Positions 1 through 13,838 of a stretch of DNA of 64,000 nt are shown one piece after another. The stretch lies in assembly GCA_030704615.1 (NCBI GenBank), contig CM060731.1, positions 8,182,001-8,246,000 of the forward strand. The letters run 5' to 3'. The notes beneath the pieces were generated by a model. It saw only the letters and a program-made list of their open reading frames with translations. It did not search any database and was not told the origin of the DNA. This DNA comes from Takakia lepidozioides (Eukaryota > Streptophyta > Takakiopsida > Takakiales > Takakiaceae). The translations under genes were made by a program, and so were the position numbers. Numbering within the stretch: the first letter of the stretch is position 1; each line of letters starts with the position of its first letter.

Positions 1-1184
1 GATGCACATTACAACTGCGAGATATGTATCCAAATATCATTAAAGCAGTCTATTAAACTGGATGCAAATCCTGTCTAAATGGGAATAACTGATCGGCTTT
101 GATCTCATTTTCTGCCCATAGTGTTTTTGTTTGTGTTTGTTTAGGGTAAAACACCCTATGACCGTTATAGTTCCTATGACCGATCACCTCATAACTGCTT
201 GGGTCAGGCGGCATGAGCCACCATTGCTGGGCCCAAGACTGCTCATTTGTGCCACTTGGCAAACAGTTGTTTGATAGAACCCCCAAAAAATGTGATTGGT
301 CATTAGGCTCAAGGTTCACACAAGCGTTCGGATTGGTTCAACTTTGAAACCCCTAAACTTTGTGTGGACTTCATGAAATCACTTACTTTCAAGTGTGTTG
401 GGATGCCCCGGATGTGGGGCATTTTATCAATTTTATCCGGGGTAAAAACGATAAAAATTCACCGTTAGATCTTCCGCCATCGTTAGATGAATGGTCATAG
501 GCTTGTCTATCCTAAGTCATCATAGAAATATCAATGTAGTTGATATTGATACTTGTATGACAATACACAGCTCCTCTTTGTCAAGTGGAATCTATTTTCA
601 TCCATAATAAACTTAAAAATTTCATAAGTTATTCAATAACAGAGATGTTTCCCAGAAGAGGTCTTACCTAGAGAAGACGACTCGATTTTAACTAACTCCG
701 GACTTTGGCTTAAATCCGGATACGTATCCAATACGGACAGTCTTATACGACGTCCTTTAAGTGCACGGAGCGTAGGGTTATCAGTCAGATATATGGTTTT
801 TAAAATGCAATCGAGAAAGTCGGACCAGGTGGTGATAAGGAAGAAATTGAATGACAATCTATCCTAGTAAATTTCAACCTGGTGCCCGTACACGTGATAA
901 TCCACGACTTCGCAAGACTTAATTACAGACGTCGTTTACATTTAAATTCATACCACTGATTGACCTCAGTGTCTTCTAATACCGTGAGCAAGCTTCCTTC
1001 TCAGAATGCACTGCCCTGCTCCCTCAACCCCAATCATTTTGGACCATCTCTGTGAAAACGAAAACTATTTTACACAATTCATCGGCACAACCTCATGAGC
1101 AACTCACGCAAAGATTCTCGCACAAGAGTAGCTGGCCAAAAGCAAAGAAACTGTTCAGTAAAACATACGATTGATGGAGAACAC
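1..1184. other. No gene recognised
   Basis: AT-rich sequence without a convincing reading frame. Short open frames (for example 53-319 minus and 633-857 minus) have no recognisable domain and no plausible exon structure. It contains one copy of a dispersed repeat (681-720) and runs into the 3' flank of the downstream histone H4 gene. Confidence 0.6.
681..720 (+). repeat. Dispersed repeat, copy 1
   Basis: About 36 bp (TTTTAACTAA then a C/T-variable stretch then GGCTTAAATCCGGA) recur in the same orientation at 57009-57044 with a few substitutions. The shared tract is too long for chance and marks a low-copy interspersed repeat of unknown class. Confidence 0.6.
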
Positions 1185-3339
<2,155 letters not shown>

Positions 3340-3342
3340 TTA

Positions 3343-4756
3343 GGCCCCGGCCGCATCTGCCGGTTAGGTAACCGACGGCTAACCGGTCAGTTACGTGGCT
3401 GGCCTGATAGCTAATTAATCCCCGGCCGCACCTGCCGGTTAAGTTAACTGGTGCAACGTAGTTAACAAACCGTGCTGCTGCCCGAATTCCTTTCCTGCCC
3501 GCACGATGGCATCGCCCTTTCCTCTCTCCTCGTGCGCACGAGCTATGGCGTTGTACAATCTGGAAGAATCCTTTGTCTCTGTTATATGTGACTTTCATTC
3601 TTGCAGGCACTGGGACGTCAAGAAGCAAGAGCCCCGCATATGACGGTCTGGAGCGCAGCCAAGTGACTCTGGGAGTGCAAAGAAATTACAGAGAGGCTGC
3701 TTTGGCCTGCCGTTTCTCCTTGTGTTCTATGAACAATGCGGGTATATGCCATGGCTGCTCAGTTGCACTTGGGAGTTTTCACTTCACCAGAGTTGAGACC
3801 TGCGCGAGCAAAGGAGTCGCTTTGGATTGAAATTTCCCATTCTACTGGGATCTCGGAGGTCTCCGTCTCTGAGCTTCAAACTTCCTCTCGTGAGTTGTGA
3901 TGAGGTGTCAGCTGAATTTAATTTAACGTAAGCCTTTTTCTTTTGCTGCATTGGTTATGGGGAAATTGCGTTGGAGGTGTGCTCTGCCGTCACTGGACTC
4001 TTTGTACGAATTGATTGGGCAGTTATCCTGAAACTATTCGATGCAATTCAAGCAAGTCTAGTTGGATGTAACTAGTTTTCTCAGATCTAACAACATTCAC
4101 AGATGTAGATAGGACATCTGTTCCACCTGGCAAGTCCATAGCCTAGGAAGCTCTCCCTTGTATGCGAGCATTGATAGCACCTGTTTCTCAATATCTGCAG
4201 CTTCACTTGAGCAATCAGATTCTCCACCTTCAGCACACAAGTACCTTTGTTGTGTGGACATTCAAAATCCCAGGGAATTCAACTATGAGAGACTCTCTCT
4301 TTCAACTCACTCTCTCCCAAAAGGAAAAGTGCCAAATTTGTCACCACCTGATGAAGGAACACAATCGGAAGATGCATAAAGCCACAATGCAGAGCTAGGA
4401 AGGTATCAAGTTTGTCGCAGAAAAGCAAAGAAGCACTGCACTCAAAAAATACCGAGTAGCCACAACGAAGAGGGCCAAGCAATCAAGCGCCAAGCACTGC
4501 ACTCTATGGTGATGGAACGAGTTTCAAGCACGCGATGCATGGCATGAGCTCGCGCTGCCCGATTTTTAATCGCAGCCCGAGGTTTAACACCTCCATGGAG
4601 GAGGTGTTAAATATCGGCCACTCCCCGTTACAGGATTTAACGGCAGTTAATAGCCGGTTAGGTCACCGGCTTCCTAATCGGCAGGTGCGGCCGTCGTGCC
4701 GCTAACGCCGATTAGCTAACCTAATTGCTTCCTAACTAGCAGGTGCGGCCGGGGCC
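3343..4756. mobile_element. PIF/Harbinger-type non-autonomous MITE
   Basis: A 1414-bp element whose ends are inverted copies: GGCCCCGGCCGCATCTGCC at the left and GCAGGTGCGGCCGGGGCC at the right. It is flanked directly by TTA (3340-3342 and 4757-4759). TTA duplication plus GGCC-type ends is the PIF/Harbinger (Tourist) signature. Each end also carries a second internal copy of the GGCCGCACCTGCCGGTTA-like motif (near 3422-3440 and 4655-4691), giving compound termini. No transposase frame is present, so it would depend on a helper. The interior (about 3480-4500) is unrelated to the ends and might be captured host DNA, but I recognise no gene in it. Confidence 0.8.
4583..4611. repeat. Short perfect hairpin
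   Basis: TTTAACACCTCC at 4583-4594 and GGAGGTGTTAAA at 4600-4611 are perfect inverted copies separated by five bases. The hairpin lies inside the MITE near its right terminal repeats. Confidence 0.8.
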
Positions 4757-4759
4757 TTA

Positions 4760-5209
4760 CACCCCTAGAATATTAGCGTGGAGCGTGAATAGGGTGTCAT
4801 AGTGCCATGTCATCATCGCCACGTCATCGTCATCACGCCACGTCGTCGTCGTCATTTTTGTTTTGAGGTGCCTATACTGCCCAAAGAGAAAACCACAAAA
4901 ATGAAAAACTTCCTGAACGGGCGTACCTGCCGGCGTGTGTGTTTCTTTTGCAAAGGAACCTCGCAGAGTCGCGTGAGCCGATCACTCCGTAGAATTTCCA
5001 ACTCAACCAACATCGTGATTCTGCGGTTGTTGTCAACTCAGCTCTAATTTTCTGGCAGTGATGGAGATGTGGAGCTGAATACTACAGTGCGTGGGAAATC
5101 ATTGCAGTGTTCAGACCCATTGTCAATGACTGCATCCTCTCACTTCCTCAGTTTCACACCAATTCTTTTCAAATTGTCTTGACGCAGGGGAGGCAGTGCA
5201 GCATGTGCG
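4760..5209. other. No gene recognised
   Basis: Spacer right of the MITE. It begins with a simple run of CATCATCGCCACGTCATCG-like units (about 4800-4855). No domain-bearing frame is seen. Confidence 0.5.
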
Positions 5210-5518
5210 ATGCTGGAGTCGTTGTCATCGGCTTTGTGGCCCGCCTATGAATCGGAGCGCTCGCAGCCCTGGGTGCCACCCCCCATGCACCACGCCTCTG
5301 TATCAGGGGCGGGTAACAGTCAGCGCGTGGTGGAGAAGTACCCTATACACATAGTGGAGAAGTTAAATGGCTACTTCAGTATGGGGAAGGAAGAATTAGA
5401 CCAAGCGGTGCGTGCAGATGAGTGGGGTCTTTCGTCAGATGCTCTCCTCCACTATAAGAATGCAGATCGATTTTTCGCTGAAGGCATTTTTCACCTTTTT
5501 TTACAAGGTGACGATTGA
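5210..5518 (+). pseudogene. MIT-domain exon of a spastin-like AAA protein, isolated fragment
   Basis: The frame encodes a segment with GYFSMGKEELDQAVRADEWG followed by DALLHYKNADRF, at about 5318-5490. This reads as the three-helix MIT domain found at the N-terminus of plant spastin-like microtubule-severing AAA ATPases. Only this exon-sized piece is present: no AAA module (Walker A/B) follows downstream before the PPR debris, and the frame runs into T-rich sequence and a stop soon after the domain. The conserved Tyr-Lys-Asn-Ala helix end is intact. I take it as a duplicated or transposon-carried exon. An active gene with a remote downstream part cannot be excluded. Confidence 0.55.
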
Positions 5519-5842
5519 TGTCACCTTGTAATGTTATCAGCAGCAAGTCCTAGTGGAATTCAGCAGGTAATTCGATCCTGGGCTTGGCTCTCTTCTCTCT
5601 CGCTCGTCAATTAGCGGGCATAATAGAAGTACAGGGATGTTGTTGGAATGCAATGGGCATTCTAACTCAATTAACCTAAAACTGAGGAGCTTTCTAGGAT
5701 TGGAAGAGGACCTTACTCTCCCTGTGTTTAAGCTGTAGGGTGCAATCGGGCGTCAACTTATTGCTATAATAAGGAGCTTTCTGGACGAATCTGGAAAATC
5801 TCAATCAGAAGTCGTTCTTCAAAAGCATAGGCAGCAATTAGC

Positions 5843-6136
5843 TTGGTTATATTGAATGAATCGGATGCAACGACACCGGTGCAACTGGCAACATTCTCGC
5901 TTACAGATGTGCAGTTGAATAAGAATCCAGGAGGCTCGAATAACAGTTTTAATGTCTCAGGTGTACTTCAGCTGGCAATTACATCCCAGAGAAGCATCTT
6001 CTATGGTTTGACCCCAGGTTTCTCGCAAATGAGCATCGAATTGGAGGGCGTCTCTATAGAAACAGAGAAGGAGTACACGCTCTGTATGCTTGGCTGTGCC
6101 CTGTTCCCAGCGAAAGTCAAACACCTTTCTACTTAA
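5843..6136 (+). pseudogene. Unidentified coding fragment, possibly DUF2921-like
   Basis: A 97-codon frame with protein-like composition: VSGVLQLAITSQ, a segment SQMSIELEGV, then TLCMLGCALFP. The pattern of a beta-rich stretch ending in LCMLG recalls the lumenal part of plant DUF2921 membrane proteins, but the match is from memory and weak. There is no start context and no partner exon. The frame stops just where PPR-derived sequence begins, so this is probably another gene fragment in a debris zone. Confidence 0.3.
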
Positions 6137-8570
6137 CTCCTTCATCAACATATATTCCAAGTGCGAGAGCATCATGGATGCACACCAAGTCTTTGAAAGG
6201 ATGCCTGACCGACATATATCTACATGGAATATAATGATAGCAGGATATGCCAAGCATGTGTATGGTAGGGAGACTTTCAAGATGTATGAGCTAATGCAAC
6301 ATGGAGGAACGACTCCCAACGGAGTCACCCATTTGCATCCTCAATGCATGTGCCAGCATATGGCATATCTGAGGCTGAAGCGCTGGGTAAGATTGTCATG
6401 TACGCTTCGGATCAAGGCCATTCATGTGTGCAAAAGGCCTGCCATGTAGACATCTCGCACAAGAATCAACAGATCCTCCCAAGGCTCTTACTACCCCTCC
6501 CTGCTTCCTCTCCTGTATATAATTCTTCTTTCTGGTTGGACCTTACGTGCCCATTGTCTAACTGTCTTTGTGATCATATACAGATAACTGGCATCAACAT
6601 GAACAATTTTCGACCGCTACAAACAGATGCCTCTACAAACTACCTTGTCACCAGCAGTGCTTGCAAAAGCTATAGGGGCTGATTGATGTTGCAGCTGGCC
6701 TTGTGCCATTCTTTCTCACTGCATCGGTACCAAACATCTAAACATCTGCTGAAATTAACTTGGTATCTGGGCCTACTTCTTTTCAGTAGAGGACAGGGAT
6801 TCTGGCTGCTTGTCTGTTAGGAGTATCATCTGCATGACAGGACTGATATGTATTCCTTTCTGGTCCCTTTGCGGGTATTGACCTGCTAGTGATCTTAGCA
6901 CCAAAAATGCATTGAATGGCCCCTTGTGATCATATAGTCCACTCAGTATTGCTGCACAACAACAAAGTGCTAATAGCAGAAGATGCGTGAGGCAAGTGCA
7001 TCTATTGGAGAGGTTAATGGCTACACAAAGTGTGGTGTCATGGAGTGCAATGATTGCAGGATATGCCCAGCATGGGTGTGGTAAGGAGGCTTTGGGGACC
7101 TATGAGAAAATGATACAAGAAGTAGGCCACGTTCATCTGCATTGTCAATGCCTGTGCAAGCCCGGCAGCCCTAGAGAAGGGGAAAGTTGTCCATGCTGAC
7201 ATGATGCAAGCTAGAATTGTGACAGATATTGTTCTGGATACTGCCCTGGTTGACATGTATGCCAAATGCGGCGACATACATGATGCCCGTCATGTGTTTG
7301 ACAATATGGCTCAACGCAGTGTGGTCTCATGGAACCCAATATGGGATATGCACAGCATGGGTGTGGTAGGGAGGCTTTGGAGACCTATGAGCTAATGATT
7401 CAGCAAGGGGTGACCCCTGACAAGGTCACATTTGTCTGTGTTGCCAATGTCTGTGCCAGCCTCGCAGCCTGGGAGATGGGCAAGGAGGTCCATGCTGACA
7501 TTCGAAAGGCTGAAATTGTGCCGGATACCATACTAGATACTGCTTTGCTTGACATGTATGCCAAATGCAGGAACATTGAGGAGGCCCGTCAAGTGTTTGA
7601 CAAGACAGCTCAATGCAGTGTGGTCTCATGGAACCTATAATTCAAGGATATGCCCAGCATGGGTGTGGTAGGGAGGCTTTGGAGATCTTTAACAAATGAT
7701 ACAGGAAAGGGTGACACCCAATCAAGTCACGTTTGTTTGTGTGCTGAAGGCTTGCGCCAGCCTCGCAGCCCTAGAGAAGGGCAAAGAAGTCCATGCCGAC
7801 ATCATGAAAGCCGGAATAGAGCCAGATATCATTCTGGACACTGCCCTGGTGGACATGTATGCCAAATGCTGGAGCATAACTGATGCACGTCGAGTGTTTG
7901 ACAACATGGGTCAAAGAAGTGTGATCTCATGGAATGCCATGATTGCAGGATATGTCCAGCATGGATGTGGTAGGGAGGGTTTGGAGACTTACGAGCAAAT
8001 GATACAGGAAGGAGAGTAACCTGACCAGGTCACATTCGTTTGCGTTATCCACGCTTGTGCCAGCCTGGCAGCCCTGGAGAAGGTCAGACTGGTGCATGCT
8101 GACATCCTGAAAGTTGGAATTGTGCAAGATCGCATTCTCGAAAATACCCTGTTGGATATGTATTCCAAATGCGGGAGCATAAATGATGCAGAGCAGGTGT
8201 TTGACAATTGACTCAACGAGATGTAGTCTCATGGAACACAATGATTACAGGTGCGCAGCATGGGCGTGGTAGGAAAGCCCTGGATTTATGTAAACAAATG
8301 CAACAGGAAGGGTTCAAGCCGAATGGTATAACTTTTGTATGTGTTCTCCCTGTATGTAGCCATGTGGGCCTAGTGGACGAGGGCAGACACTACTGGGAAT
8401 CCCTAACCCGAGATCACGGCCTCACTCCTACAGGAGAGCCACAAGTCTGCATGGTAGACCTTCTTGGCCGTGCAGGGTGCTTGGATGAGGCTGAGGACTT
8501 CCATCAACAAAATGCCAACTGAGCCAGGTACTGTGAAAATGATAGAGGAGGTGGTATTGGAAAGTCAAGA
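6090..8570 (+). pseudogene. Broken PLS-class PPR pseudogene
   Basis: Remains of a pentatricopeptide-repeat gene closely related to the intact one at 30611-33076. Repeat units with hallmarks such as VSWNAMIAGY, LVDMYAKCG and ACASLAALEKGKEVHADI occur in order but in all three plus frames, so there are several frameshifts and stops (for example between the pieces at 7201-7395, 7329-7640, 7696-8019 and 8208-8522). A stretch of about 540 bp (6450-6985) between repeats has no PPR content and looks like an insertion or replaced segment. The 3' end reaches the start of the E region (LLGRAGCLDEAEDF) and then stops at about 8520-8570; E+ and DYW domains are missing. Intact PPR proteins of this class bind organelle RNA; this copy cannot. 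Confidence 0.85.
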
Positions 8571-9143
8571 CAGATTTTTATCAAAACAACTTCAGCATGC
8601 TGCATGCATATAACTTCAAATAATATGGAAAAACAAAATGTTAATGTGGAGAGCTGGATAAAATATGTTTTAATTAAACAAGCCTCAAAATTGCAATTGG
8701 CTCTCTTGCTTTGGCAAAACATAAGAAGAATGGAAAACTAGGGAGCATGATTGAGCACAAAACGCCAATATGAGGCTTGACATGTAAGGGTCGTCTCTCT
8801 CTACAAGCGAGCCAATAAATGTTCATATGTTCATAAAACTTGAATATAGCCCATCTATCTGGACGTTGTTCTCCGAAGTCGTCACTAATAGTGCGGAGCA
8901 ACGCGAAGCCCTAATATATATATAGATAGTCCTGCGAACAAATTTCAAATAACTTAGGGTTGTGGCGGTGGTAAGACATCCTGCTGTGCATGGGCGAGGA
9001 GAGAGGCGGGCCCGCTAGCCACGAAGGCTCGCCGGAGCAGCCCAGCCACGGCCGGTATCCGGCGTGCTGCCTCGATAAAGGCGCATGTAAGCAGTGGTAT
9101 AGGCATGACTAGGATGGTCAGACACCTTAATTACGCTGCCATA
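8571..9143. other. No gene recognised
   Basis: Spacer between the PPR pseudogene and the first transposon of the cluster. No supported feature. Confidence 0.5.
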
Positions 9144-9831
9144 TACCGTCCTTGGACAACCCTTTAGGCATTTTTGCGCCTAATAATAAAATCAATCATT
9201 CAAAAAATTGCCCTTTTGAAAAACCATTTCTCATTTTAGGCATTTTCATGCTATAATTTTTTATAATTAGGCACATGAGAAGAAAAAAATATTATTTTAA
9301 GAGTAAAATACGAAATAGAAACCCAATGCCCATAGGCCCTTCCAAGCTCCATCTATCATTCATTTGGACGGGAATGTTGAAGACACTAAGGATATCCCTG
9401 ATATCTACCTTGACCTTAGTGTAGAGGAAACTATGTGTAGATGTCTTGCAAATCTGCACATTGAAAATGAGGAGATCCCTGGTGGACGAGGTAGATGGAG
9501 AGATCATGATGATTGACAAGGTAGATGGAGAGATCATGATAGGAAGATGCAAAGGCCTTTCGAACTTGCTCCATTGCATCTAGATTGCGATTTGTAGGAA
9601 GTTATTTCCGCACACATATATTTGTATTGATTTTTGTTCAATGAAATTTTTGTTTTTTTTCATTTTATTTTCATCTTATTACAAACAACATGAGAAGAGG
9701 CTTGCAAGTTTTTTGCTGGAATTTTTAGGAAGTAGGAACTTTGGTCCCGGCCAAAATCTGAAAAATTCACATAATTGGTTAGGCACTTTCATTTTGAATT
9801 AATTATCGCCTTAACAGTTGTCCAGGGACGG
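9144..9831. mobile_element. MITE with TACCGT-type ends
   Basis: The left end, TACCGTCCTTGGACAAC (9144-9160), is matched by the inverted right end GTTGTCCAGGGACGG (9817-9831) with one mismatch. The 688-bp body is AT-rich, with TTAGGCA/GCCTAAT motifs near both ends. An internal direct repeat of about 30 bp (AGGTAGATGGAGAGATCATG, near 9490-9540) is present. No transposase frame. Ends resemble those of the 11927-15834 Harbinger element, so a related transposase may have moved it. No clear target duplication was found. Confidence 0.65.
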
Positions 9832-9845
9832 AATGATATGCTTAA

Positions 9846-11855
9846 GTGTCTGTTTTTGAAGACTGCAACGCCCTTCAACTTGCAAAAACGCTCCATATGA
9901 AGGGCAAAAAAATCAGGGCCCTTCAAAAGAAAGGCCAGACAAACTCTGAACCTTTCATCATGAAGGGCTAAAAAACAAAACTTGCAAATGAAAGTCTAAT
10001 AAGTTTGATAATGAAGGGTTCAAGCCTCAAGGTACATGTGCTTAATGACGAAGGGTTCAAAGCCTCAAGAGTCCAGGGTTCAAACCTCAAGGTATAAGTG
10101 CTTAATAATGAAGGGTTCAAAGCCTCAAGAGTTAAGGGTTCAAACCTCAAGGTATAAGTGCTTAATAATGAAGGTACAAGTGCTTAACCCCTAAAACGTC
10201 CGGGGGGTGGTACTGTTCCAAAACAATAGACCCCTGCAGTGAAAAATCGCAAGAACTCGGTGGAAAATGAGAAATTTAAAAATTTGATCGCACATTATGT
10301 GCTCACCTACATATCAAGACATGTGCAAAATTTGGAGGCAACTGCCCCATATCTGCAAAATTACCACTGTTGAATGTGGGGCCCAACTTTTGGGCCCCAG
10401 AAAAAAAAACAAGCTGGAGTCAGTAAATTGGGAATTTGCCTGACGGGATGACATCCATTTTAGCTAAATCTGCTCCTAGTTGGATCCTTCATCCAGCAAG
10501 ATGAAAAGGAGGCCATTTGGCCAACTGAACGGAACACTGCACATGGGAGCGAGCTATCCGGATTCGGGAGTGGCCACTTTGAGTCTCCATGAGTGTTCCG
10601 TTTTGAAGGGTACAATTGCAAGTTTTCTAAAACATTTGCCATTCATGTTGAAGGGCTGTAATTTTGACAGCCCTTCATTTTTCTTTTGGCGGCCATTCGG
10701 CGAGCATGCATGTAACATAAAAATGATGTTGCTGTGCAATACACCTGAAATGAAAGTCAGACATAGAGACATATAGACAGACACACACCTTGCTCCATTT
10801 TGGAACATACTGCATGCTACAAAAGTTTTAAATTTTATGATTGTGACCATACATGATGAAGGGGTTTGATCAGGTCGAAAAATATAAGTCAGTGACACCC
10901 AAATTGGCACACTACAATGATGGGCTAAGGATGAAGTACCTTGTGCAATGCACAACTAATACTAAGCCTGAGTTTGTCCTAGGAAAAAGAGAGAGAGAAA
11001 ACAAATCCAGGCGTTTACTCACCTAAAATCTGAGATCTGTGACATCAAATATTGCTATCTCCATGATGGAAGGAAAAGCCTACAAGCAGAGCAAACAAAA
11101 ACAACCTGCAGTAACCAGTCCACAGCCCAATATAGCACCCCCATGTCTGTAGCTATTCAATATCATTCAACATAGGAAGGGTGCTTCAGGGTTCAGCAAG
11201 CTCCCATTCAAGTAAATCATCAACAAATGATACATAATACTAACTTACAAAATCATTAGTCATCGTTATCACTACTACTAAGGGAGTCATATCCATTAAC
11301 TTCCACGAAAATGTCTCAAACAATAATTATTTATAATGTTTTGTGAAACATTTCAGACCTACACACCAACAAAAAGACCCACTTGGAGCCTACCACACAA
11401 TCCCATCATCCATAAATATAGGATGCTAATGCCATACCTGGACAAGGTAGTAAAATATGCGAAGCCCCTCTGGATCTTTGCTGCTCTGGACATCAAGCAA
11501 AGAGCGAGTACATTGTGAAGGAGATGTGCTCATTTCCCATCACAATCTCAAGCTCTTGTTGGCCTATTCTATCAGGGCAATGGATAGGTTTAAGCACTTG
11601 TACCTTCATTATTAAGCACCTATACCTTGAGGTTTGAACCCTTGACTCTTTCATTATTAAGCACATGTACCTTGAGGCTTGAACCCTTCATTATCAAACT
11701 TAGAGTTTCATTTGCGAGTTTTTGTTTTTTAGCCCTTCATGATGAAAGGTTCAGATTTTATCTGGCCTTTCTTATGAAGGGCCCTGATGGGTTTTCCCCT
11801 TCATATGGAGCATTTTTGCAAGTTGAAGGGCGTTGCAGTCTTCAAAAATAGACAC
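9846..11855. mobile_element. 2-kb element with long terminal inverted repeats
   Basis: The two ends are long inverted copies. The left arm 9846-10187 starts GTGTCTGTTTTTGAAGACTG and the right arm 11590-11855 is its complement at roughly 90% by eye. Both start with the same GTGTCT(A/G)TTTTTGAAGACTGC edge. Arms of about 270-340 bp suggest a Mutator-like or foldback non-autonomous element. Length difference between arms comes from a 60-bp tandem duplication in the left arm (10047-10166). The interior has no transposase. A clean 8-11 bp target duplication is not visible, so the family assignment is open. Confidence 0.75.
10047..10166 (+). repeat. 60-bp tandem duplication in left arm
   Basis: Two adjacent 60-bp units (10047-10106 and 10107-10166) share AAGGGTTCAAAGCCTCAAGA and CAAACCTCAAGGTATAAGTG. 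The right arm of the element has a shorter version, so the duplication or its loss happened after the arms formed. Confidence 0.85.
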
Positions 11856-12364
11856 GAGATGTGAGGCCATAACTCTCTGACACCCCAATCGGAAGCCATG
11901 CAGACAATAGTACCTTTAATTCATTCTACCGTACTTACCTAGCTTATTAGGCAATAATTAATTCAAAATCAAGTGCCTAACTAAATTTAGAACATTTTTG
12001 GAAAATATATATACCTAAAGGCCAGGCCACACTTGGTGGTAACTTCTTTTGGGATAACTTGGCTAACACTGCACCAAAGTGACCAGCTGGCAAAAACTAA
12101 CATCATGATAACATAAAGTTATCATAATAGAGACTTAGCATCGAAGCTGCTAGGTTCACACTTGGAACTGATGTTAAGTTTATCACTAGGTTGGCACTAT
12201 CATCATGTATCGTGATTTATACCTACATAATATAGAGTTATGTTGTCTCTCTCAACTTTATGTCTGTCTGTCTACGCTACTATTCATCGTGTCTGCGTGC
12301 TCGTCATCTCTACACCAGTGTCTCTGTGTTGTTCTACGTGCTCTTCTTCGTTTCGTTGCGTATT

Positions 12365-13704
12365 ATGGATGCCGCAGTGGCTGCAAGATTTTTTTTTCTT
12401 CTTCTTGAGACGCTTCAGAAATTGACCGACATTGCTTACATAGATCTTCCAGCCACAGGCTTTCCAGAGTGGGATGCTAACAACTCAAATCACATGCAGC
12501 TCGTCTATAACGCGATTGCACTTCATGATTCTAAAGTACCATGCAATCTTGCGTTTATAGGCACTGAGTTAGGACACATGGTGAAACCTAGGAGTACTCC
12601 CTGATTTTCGCGTTTTTACTCACTGAATATGACGATGAGAGATGGATACAAAACTTTAGAATGACCAAGCACACTCTCTATGACATTGCGAACCAAGTGA
12701 GGGCAATGGTAGAGAAAAAAAACACAAAATATCGTAAAGCTGTGCCTGTCGAGATCAGAGTTGCATGCACAATCTACAAGCTTGCCCTCGGAGCTAATTA
12801 TTTGATACGTAGTGAACTCTTTGCAATTGGTCGCTCAACAGTTGCTCTTGTTATCCGAGAAGTAATCCGAGCAATCAACATCGTCTTTAGAAAACTCATT
12901 ACATGGCCAACCTGAAACAAAATGGAGACTGTTATGAGAGAGTTCCACGACTGGTGCGGATTACCAAGTGTACAGGGTGCTATTGATGGAACATATATTG
13001 CAATTGTAAAACCCTCTGGAGCATTTGCTGAGGACTACTATTACCATAAATCAGGGGGGTACAGTATTGTAGCTCAGGCTGTCGTTGATTGTAACAAGCA
13101 ATTCATGGACCTCTTCGTAGGCCTACCAGGGAGCGTTAACGATTCACGTGTGCTTAGAAAATCCGGACTCTACAAACAAGCACAGTACCATGGCCTATTT
13201 CACCGAGACATAGGTTCGCAAGAGAACTTCTCTCCTTATCTGTTGGGAGACAAATGCTATACTTTGTTATCTTGGATCACGGTTCCTCATAAATAAGGTA
13301 ATCACACGATCTTGGAGGCACTGTTCTACTGCAAACACAAGAGAGGTCAGTGGTGGAGAATGCTTTTGGAATCACGAAACGGACTTTTCGTGAGGTGTCC
13401 ACAAAAACTGAGCTGCACATTACATTGGTGCCTGACATGATTATATGTTGTTGTCTTCTACATAATTTGATCCTTGGGTCGTCATGATGAAGAGACTCTA
13501 CGACTTTTAGAGGCTGAAGCTCAAACTAAAGTACCCGCTAGAGCACCTGTGGCTCCACGCAGACACAGACCAAGATCCAATAATAGAAATTTGCACCAAG
13601 AGAATGAACCAGTGCAAGAGACAATTCAAGGTCAAGAAACATGTGGATTGCAACTTCGAATTCAATTGGATCAATATCTTGGCAGTGAACGCCATGTGAC
13701 CTGA
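12365..13704 (+). pseudogene. Harbinger (HARBI1-like) DDE transposase, decayed
   Basis: Readable in several pieces. The N-terminal part begins MDAAVAARFF at 12365 and breaks near 12601. A middle helix-turn-helix part (12661-12915) has RSTVALVIREV. The catalytic core (12922-13296) has GAIDGTYIAI (first Asp), GSVNDSRVLR (second Asp) and LLGDKCY. After a frame change, VENAFGITKRTF near 13345 supplies the Glu. A basic, Gln-rich tail ends at 13704. In-frame stops at about 12601 and 12913 and frameshifts near 13296 and 13470 disrupt it. The family cuts and pastes elements into TTA/TAA-like sites. The catalytic residues remain visible, so decay is recent. Confidence 0.85.
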
Positions 13705-13838
13705 AAAATGGTACACCAACGCTATCTATTCAAAATTTTGATCATTTCTATGAAATCTGTCTTTGTAGCGAAAACAGCAATAATCATTGATGCAAAAAGT
13801 AAAATGATCAGAAAGAGTAACGTTGGTGTGAGCTCAAT

